Positions 57,576 to 64,000 of a stretch of DNA of 64,000 nucleotides are shown here, one piece after another. The notes beneath the pieces were generated by a model. The model saw nothing but the letters and a program-made list of their open reading frames with translations, was not told where the DNA came from and ran no database searches. Each line of letters opens with the position of its first letter. Within the stretch, counting starts at the first letter, position 1. This DNA comes from Lomentospora prolificans (taxonomy: Eukaryota > Ascomycota > Sordariomycetes > Microascales > Microascaceae). The DNA lies in the NCBI GenBank assembly GCA_029532625.1, contig JARFXM010000003.1, positions 1,240,001 through 1,304,000 of the forward strand, read 5' to 3'. Made by a program: the position numbers and the translations under genes.

Positions 57576-58374
57576 GCTGCTTCGCGGTTCGTTCGGCCCC
57601 TGTTCTGTCTGGATGTAGCTAACCGAACTTTGGTAGATTACTCCCGCCCTTTTAGGCTTATTTCAACGATACATCCACCATTCAGTGGAGACTATCTATA
57701 CTCTAGTCTTGGAGAAGACCGCCAGTAATATCACGATCAACATGTTGGCCGAATTTCAATATCTGTCGCGCCTCTCCCATGGAATCTCGAAAGCCGCTCT
57801 CGCGTATATCGATAGGGGTGGGCCTAGTGAAGTCCTCGCCCACGAGGAATAACATTCTTTGCGTCTCTTGACTACGGCTACTATCCTCTTCCAAGCTGTG
57901 AGTGTTGTCACCTTTCTGTGATCGTTCTGGGATTAACATCTAGATTCTCAGGTTCCTGCAACCAGTGATGTTGCAATCGCCTGTCGTATTCAAGCTGTCT
58001 CTGGTTGCTAACCCGTCAGGTCGAGTAAGGCCAATTTGGTCTGCTTGAACTGTCTGGGTTTGTTAATCACGAACCGTGAGGAGCGTCCACCTGTTGGGAA
58101 TGTGGACTGTGAACTTTGGCGGGTCCCCAAGAGCTGGGGTCGCTCGATTTTGTCTTTGAGGACTTATAACACTCTTTTTGCTTGTCGTTTAGGGTACTGT
58201 TTCGCTGAGGCTTCGACGAAGCGAACGGGTGGGAAGTCTTCCACGGGAGCTTCTCATGGGTTGTATGAGCTCAAGTCTCTATATATATTCGCCTTTCACT
58301 CAAGGCATGATCTTGTTGCTCCCCCCGACATACCCACGATCTTGCGGTCAAAGGGGCAATTGCTTCAGGGATAA
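57356..58374 (+). pseudogene. Decayed gene of unknown family, most complete copy
   Basis: Read through its stops, block B continues as LVRLGLEPCFRCALSVHLDP, NMLAEFQYLSRLSHGISKAA, LAYIDRGGPSEVLAHEE and, after an intron-like GTGAGT...TTCTCAG segment near 57898-57952, RIQAVSGC and the block C peptide NVDCELWRVPKSWGRS / STKRTGGKSSTGASHGL. At least five in-frame stops interrupt the first half, so it cannot encode the full product. Two of the stops are TAG that would be CAG with one C-to-T change, as repeat-induced point mutation produces. I do not recognise the ancestral protein. Confidence 0.5.
58015..58265 (+). repeat. Duplicated block C (partner of 59264-59520)
   Basis: The block runs from the AAGGCCAATTTGGTC word to the GGAGCTTCTCATGGG word. 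Its open frame reads through (112 codons, 58036-58374). Confidence 0.75.
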
Positions 58375-59263
58375 GTTGTCGACAGGAGATTTACCGCTGT
58401 GCTAGGGGCATTGTCGCAGATTGACGACAGAGATATCCTGCAGTCGCTAAAAAGAGTGCAGAGGAATCTGGCGAGGTCGATAAACACAAAGAAGATGGCG
58501 AACGATGCTACTATGGCCCCAAGTTTGACCAGCGAGAAGTCTCCACAGTGGCCCGTTTTCCTCTCAATGAAGCCAACAGCCTGCTCATTACTGTTGAGCT
58601 CGGACTTGTTCATGGAATGTCTCGCCAACTCAGCTACTATTCCAGCCTGGCCATGAGCGGATCCGTCTCGGTGTGACGATATCCATCGCCGCCGTGGTTG
58701 TCGTTGCCGTCGTCGCGATGGCTGTCACGTGTGCGAGACACTGGAACATTGCGCATCGCGCCTTCCCTCTGGATATACAGATCCTGTACTATATATATAT
58801 ATATATATATATCCCTGCAGGGGCGATTTCGAGCTTCTTCTCTTCTTTCTTTTCTCCGTCTTTGGATCTTTAATATATCCATGTCAATCATCGCAGCTCC
58901 GCCCCGAACCGTGCCACGGACCTCACACTCGGCCGAACACACAGATGGGAACATCAAATTTTGGAAACTCACCATGGACAACGACGGCGGTATAGGCAGC
59001 ATTACTGCTAATGAATGACGCCTCTCCAATCCGCCGTAGTAGACCTTCATGTCTCTGCTAATGGAAAAGAATCTTCTCCCCCTCCCTCAGGAAGATTGGG
59101 CGGACCTAGAGAAAGCAGGAGGAGACTACCACAAAGATTTATCGAGCACCTCATGGTGCAGTGGCCTTGTATCTAGCCCACCATCGACGGGCTTCCGACG
59201 CCGAAAAAGCACTGGCTACTTATTTCTCTAGAACGGTATTTCCAAGCCGTTTCGGGATGTCAG
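58375..59263. other. Gene-free DNA between duplicated blocks C and D
   Basis: Frames on both strands encode short hydrophobic stretches, for example TISIAAVVVVAVVAMAVTC on + near 58679. These could be a TM segment from a broken gene, but stops flank them at once and no start or splice context supports a product. Confidence 0.4.
58791..58812. repeat. (AT)11 microsatellite
   Basis: A perfect AT dinucleotide run in gene-free, duplicated DNA. Confidence 0.9.
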
Positions 59264-59520
59264 CCCGTCGGGTCAAGCAAGGCCAATTTGGTCCGTTTGA
59301 ACAGATTGGGTCTGCTCGTCACGAATGGTGAGGAGCGACCTCCGGTTGGAAACGTGGATTGTGAACTTTGGAGGGTTCCAGAGAGCTGATGCCGTTCGGT
59401 CTCTTCTCTGCGGACCCATAACACTCTTTTTTTTTCTTTTCGTCTCGGGCATCGTTTCGCGGAAGCTTCAACGAAGCGAACGGGTGGGAAGTCTTCCACG
59501 GGAGCTTCCCATGGGCTGTT
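59264..59520 (+). repeat. Duplicated block D (partner of 58015-58265)
   Basis: Near-identical over its right end to block C, with more than 30 identical bases around GAAGCGAACGGGTGGGAAG. It differs by a T-run expansion (9 T near 59426) and a TGA where block C has TGG after the WRVP(K/E)S peptide. It is a 3' fragment of the same decayed gene. Confidence 0.75.
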
Positions 59521-61535
59521 ATTAGAAGAAGGGTGTCTTCCGCGGGTACATCCATATTGACATCCCCATGCCCCAAAATCGCCGAGTCCACACGTCATTC
59601 CCTATTGAAGACAATGGATGTCTTTCAGGCGAGTATGAGCGTCTAAAGATCCGTCCATCTCGACAAAGCTTGGCGAATGAGGGAATTCCAAGCTCCTCCA
59701 ATAAACTCTTTGGGTGCCTTTTCGGGCCCCAGTGTCGACAAACGGACCGGGTATGGTTTAGCAGCGATAGGCTACTCCTTTGCGCGAGATCTGCCACCGG
59801 TATCGTCTTTGCGTTCAAGCGCAAAGGACCGATAATAAAACGAAGCAACGGCCCATCCCAATAGTATAGGGTGACCGAGCGGATGGACCATGGAAATCTA
59901 TATAGTCGCCATGCTGTTTGCTTCTTGGGAGCAAGAACGGGTAGTACCCAACACAGAGCAGAATGGCTCGGGTTCTTCGTTATATCTTTACACGCATGCA
60001 CCAGGAATTGTCCCCCGGGCAAAAGGATGGCTTAATTTGTCGCCGGAATGGTGGCCGGGATGATTGTATTTCCCCAGCATCCCGCACAACGGCTTTATCT
60101 TGTTAATTCTGCGTCTATTACAAGTCCAAGGGGCCACAACGAAAATCGGGTATTAGCCAATACCCTGATAATCGGTGTCCGCTCGGCCTAAACTCTTAGG
60201 GATGCCTATAACATACAGTTAGGGAGATAAAGTTCGATTTCATTTCCTTTGCCCAGAGAGTACGTGTACAGCTCGATCAGGCCTATGCTCTAAAAATTAG
60301 GAACCCTTCACTTCAATTCTGATAGGGGTTGGTCTACAGGCCTGGGCATTGAACGTTGTCACTAGTGTGCACTCTCTGTGCCTTTGGATCCTCAGGTTCA
60401 TTTTGTGCTGCCCTGGGTCTGGTACCTTGTCATGTGTTTCTTACTAGCATAAGAAGCTAGTTGCTTTACTGTGAGTATTCCCTTTGGTTTCCCTTATACA
60501 TCTATTCTCAGGACTTGAGCTAATATCTTTAGATCCCTCGTGAGGTCAACGGCCCAGTATAGGCTATTATGTACCAGCCCCTTAAGGTGGTCCACTGCCT
60601 CGCCCGACGAGATGGACCCTGAGTCTTCCCTTGGCTGATATCAATGTATATACTGAGTTCCAGTTTCTCAGCACCCTTACTAGCTGGATCGCGTGGGTTG
60701 GCTAAGGCGTCTACTGTCCAGGTCTTGGAGCCCGACAAATTCAATAAGGGAATCTTGGCCGGCAGGACGAACTAGATTGAGGCGATTTCTTCCTCTCGGA
60801 GCTTATTCGGCAATCTCTATTTCCTGGTTCGACCGTTTCCTACTCTGAGAATCTCAAACATATCACCACCAGGCTTTTCATCATCGATGGGGTGCTAACC
60901 TGGAGGGAAAGTGTGGTCTGCTTGGGGGAGGACAAGAAGAACTCAGGCCTTGAGAAGTTGCTCATTGATCGTGGAGAATACCTACACAACTGCATCAAGG
61001 GTCTTCTTCTCAAGTAGATTAACGAGACTTGAGTGCTTCGGGGGTGCTGAAATCCCAAGCAAGCCTACTACCCTGGGACTGTTCGGCTATGGTCTGCCTT
61101 TTTGATACACTAAAGTCCCATCGTGACGTGACTTCTACGTAAGTTTCAAGGCTAAAGGACACCAGGATCACAGCCATATGTATATACAAATTCGACTACA
61201 TGCAACGACACTCCCGACAATCAAAGCCACCCAGCCTCGACTCCTGGCCCCAGAGACAACGGGGGCTGCGGAACCGGGCTCGAGCAAGCGATTGGCTGTT
61301 TCTCAGGCTGTGGTAACTCCATTCTTCAGAATGAAGCACATGTGGCACAAAAACCATCGTAAATGAGCTCGCACTGGAAGGACTATGACCTTGAAACTGT
61401 GTTCGCGTAGACGGTATAGACTACCGCTCCTCTCGCGGCCGAGCCCTCGGTGGTAGGGGGCATGGGTTTCTGATACACGATGCTTGTTTCGCTTGATGAA
61501 CCATGAGCCTGTGATGGTACGTGTACAGAGTGTCG

Positions 61536-61587
61536 GTAAGTGACTTCTTCACTGCTCCCTCTCCCTATTCTCTCGCTAACTTAGCAG
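61536..61587 (+). other. Intron-like segment (52 nt) in decayed DNA
   Basis: It has a GTAAGT donor, pyrimidine-rich middle, GCTAAC branch and TTAGCAG acceptor, all at fungal spacing. Joining the flanks gives only a 38-codon frame from an ATG at 61497. It is more likely a remnant of a spliced gene than a live one. Confidence 0.35.
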
Positions 61588-61678
61588 CGGACACCTCAAG
61601 ATGCCAGCTCCAACGGTTATCTGGGGCCCCAACGCCGGCCAGTTCGTCCCGGTTTCTGTAAAAGCGTCCTACTCCGTA

Positions 61679-61694
61679 ATATATATATATATAT
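61679..61694. repeat. (AT)8 microsatellite
   Basis: A perfect AT run in gene-free DNA. Confidence 0.85.
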
Positions 61695-64000
61695 AACGTA
61701 TATACATGATAAGACGCGTACAACTTGAGACAGCTCAGGTAGAGGCTAAGATGCTGATACAGTTAAGTGGTGGGCTCGCCAATCTGCATCTGCATTCCAC
61801 GCGGACATGCCTTGATTGAGTTAGGATATTCGATCTCGGCCTCTCTTCCGTAATATTCTCAGTGACCAGGATGGCAATGGGGACTTTGTTGCAGGTCTCA
61901 GGTGCTGCCTGCAGGAGAGTTCTCGGAGTCAGCTGGGATCCATGGCGAAGAAGTCTCGGAGGAACCGTCCGTCGACGGTCGCCTTTCTGTGTCCTTAACC
62001 GGATTCTCCTGGCTCACGTCCCCCTCTCGAGGAACACTCCCGTTCTTTGAACGTGGTGGTTTGGCCCGCTCCCATATCCTCTCTCTCAACTTCGTCCAGG
62101 GGTTCTATCCCTAGACCAGGGGCTAGCCCATCAAACGCCGGTCTGTCTCCTGTTCAGTCACCCCCCTAGGGAGTCTCCTGCCAAACACTCGAGCCCTTCT
62201 TAAGGCTCTCCCTCTGAGCGCCGCTGTACCAGCCTGTCTGGCTCTTTGAGCAAGAAGGCGACGCAAGCCCTCCCACAAGAAGAAGAAGCAACAAGGCCTC
62301 GGCCTAGTGGGGTGTTCGGAGTGACTAGTACTAGCCTATCTTCATCCGAAAAGGATACTAAAGCTTGACGATGCTGGACAAAGTGAAAGTTGCCATATTA
62401 GTTGAAAAGTCGGCTGCCATTCCACTATCTGGAATCATTGGTGGTCAATGTGATGGCAGACGAACCAAAAACCCTCGACAACCAGATGGATATGCTTTCC
62501 ACCTTTCCAAGACAAGCTGACGACCCATCACCCTTCGGCCCAAACGTAGATTGCTGAGATATCAGACCGTTGGGGCAAGGCAAATGAATCAAGAGAAGGG
62601 TACTAACCTTGATAATCGAACACTGCCGATTCTTCCGATTGGGCATCCGCAAGTTTGTATCACTGTCTATAGCTTTCAAAGAAGGTGTGGACCTGAAGGA
62701 TGGCCACCAACACACGCGATGATACCGACATGGGTCCGCCTCCCGCCCACGCGCAGAGGTCTTAGCGAGGCAAGGTGTTAGGGTTAAGAAGTTTCTAGAC
62801 AATATGGATTATATAGTTCCATGGCCCTCCGACTGTAGTGAACCCTTGCGACTGGCGCCCACCTTGTCGCCTGTCACTGAGGGCCTTTCCGGCTAGTAAG
62901 GGCTAGAAGTTCTGAAGCCAAGAGGTGTGTCTCGGCGTATAGAAAGCCCAAATAAGTAGCTTCTTGGCGGTCTAATCTTTACTATTCTCCAATGACCTGT
63001 CTATGAGACCATCGGTGATGCCAGGTAGATGTGTGATAAAGGGAATGTGAAAGTCATCGTTGCAGGCGGAAGGAATTGCGAAGCTTCACGATGCACAGAT
63101 GCCTCGGACAAATGCTCCCTGGAGGCCTGCAAACTCAAATCTAGACGGTACCCTGTAGGGGTCATGATGCCCCCATGGTACTTTGCAGTTTCAGTTATGC
63201 CACCTGCCACTACGATGCCCGATGTACTCGGGCAACTAGTCGCCGTTCTACTTTTGAAGATCTGATGAACCATACTATTACCTCTATATATACCTGGGAG
63301 ATGTCCTACTTGGTTGCCCCGAGCAATCTTCGAGCAGCCAAGGAATCATGCGGAAATTGCCATTAAGAGTCTGGACGCTCGCGGCTAACCGACAGGTTCC
63401 TTTGGCTTCTTGGAAGCTAACCTGCGGTTCTCTGCTATAGCGCCTCCATCTGGTTGGCCCTCCGCTCGCGTCTCCCGGCGTGTCCTCTGGCGCATTGCGT
63501 TGCAGTGGAGGCAAATGTGGCTCTAGTCCTGTCTTATTTCCATCTTGAAGCAGTACTTCAACCTCTACGGTCGGCTCCACAAGAACTGGTTGATTTACAG
63601 CAACGAGTGAAACTATCCCCGTGGCTTCTGCCTGGAACAGAAGAAGAGGACAAAAACCAGAAACGACCAAGGCGGCGCTCGGCGACAAAACACCTCAGCA
63701 GTTGTGACGAAAAGGGAGGCACTTCAACGACTGCGTAACCCGCTATGCTGGAACAGGCCGCGAGCAGGTATATTTGGAAGAAGGCCCGACTTATATAGCA
63801 CTTTCAAAACAAATGCTAGCCAACAACTCGGCTTGGAGCGGGAAACTACCACGACCATCCGAGATCCTCGCTGGCTACAAAGCCGACTCTCCGTACAGAG
63901 GACTAAGTACAGAACTCATACCAAGGAAAGATCAGAGCACCGGCACGGGCACCAGTGATGCGAGGTCACAACCACTGGGACCTATATATCGCCAGCTGGT

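Larger units (their letters stand above)
59521..64000. other. 4.5 kb of gene-free, apparently decayed sequence to the window end
   Basis: Only short open frames exist. The longest are a 98-codon + frame from 59568 directly after block D and a 134-codon - frame at 63284-63688, and neither reads like a known family. One well-formed intron-like segment (61536-61587) and one AT microsatellite lie within. Numerous stops and the absence of conserved peptides suggest degenerate accessory DNA. A gene could extend in from beyond 64000. Confidence 0.4.

Noticed and set aside
58365..58628. 87-codon - frame with one hydrophobic helix (ASFAIFFVFIDLARFLCTLF)
   Set aside because: Hydrophobicity arises from the T/C-rich strand; there is no supported start, and the opposite frame belongs to the decayed duplicated gene.
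1..64000. CRISPR arrays, operons, riboswitches, bacterial ribosome binding sites
   Set aside because: Introns, tRNA with internal Pol III boxes and eukaryotic gene content show nuclear fungal DNA; no regularly spaced repeat array is present.
59521..64000. A transposable element or Starship-type cargo
   Set aside because: No tyrosine recombinase, transposase or integrase motif and no terminal repeats could be found by reading; the region is only described as decayed.

Overview
The window is nuclear DNA of a filamentous ascomycete (Pezizomycotina), most likely a Sordariomycete. Genes are dense and intron-poor. Introns are short (about 50-230 nt) with GTAAGT-like donors, CTAAC branch sites and TAG/CAG acceptors. 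The proteins are typical of that group: an ApsB/Mto1-like CM1 protein, Pom152, a GGA adaptor, a fungal rhodopsin-like membrane protein and a STAND/NLR-like protein. All exon joins below were read by eye and keep the reading frame across every junction.

From 1 to 43 kb lies a conserved housekeeping block. In order: a partial CM1 coiled-coil protein (-); a 4.9 kb gene-free stretch; an F-box/YccV (FBXO21-like) protein (+) tail-to-tail with a UCH37-like deubiquitinase (-); the pore-membrane nucleoporin Pom152 (+); the ribosome-biogenesis factor Utp22 (+); mitochondrial succinyl-CoA:3-ketoacid CoA-transferase (+); an unnamed fungal protein (+); a 3 kb gene-free stretch; a PP28/PDAP1-like phosphoprotein (+); a two-TM unknown protein (-) divergent from mitochondrial IF-2 (+); Tsr3 (-) divergent from a GGA clathrin adaptor (+); an FHA-domain SNIP1/Pml1-like protein (+); and a multi-pass rhodopsin-like membrane protein (-). 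There is no operon logic. The recurring themes are ubiquitin, ribosome biogenesis, and nuclear pore or trafficking functions.

From 43 to 64 kb is an accessory-looking region. A 6.3 kb gene-free stretch unusually rich in GCCAGC/GCTGGC words leads to the most interesting gene, a 1400-residue protein with an alpha/beta-hydrolase domain, a P-loop NTPase domain and a long disordered tail instead of the usual repeats. A tRNA-Lys(CTT) follows on the minus strand. The last 8 kb holds no intact gene that I can support. It contains two pairs of diverged duplicated blocks (56.1/57.2 kb and 58.0/59.3 kb) derived from an unidentified gene with premature stops, plus AT microsatellites.
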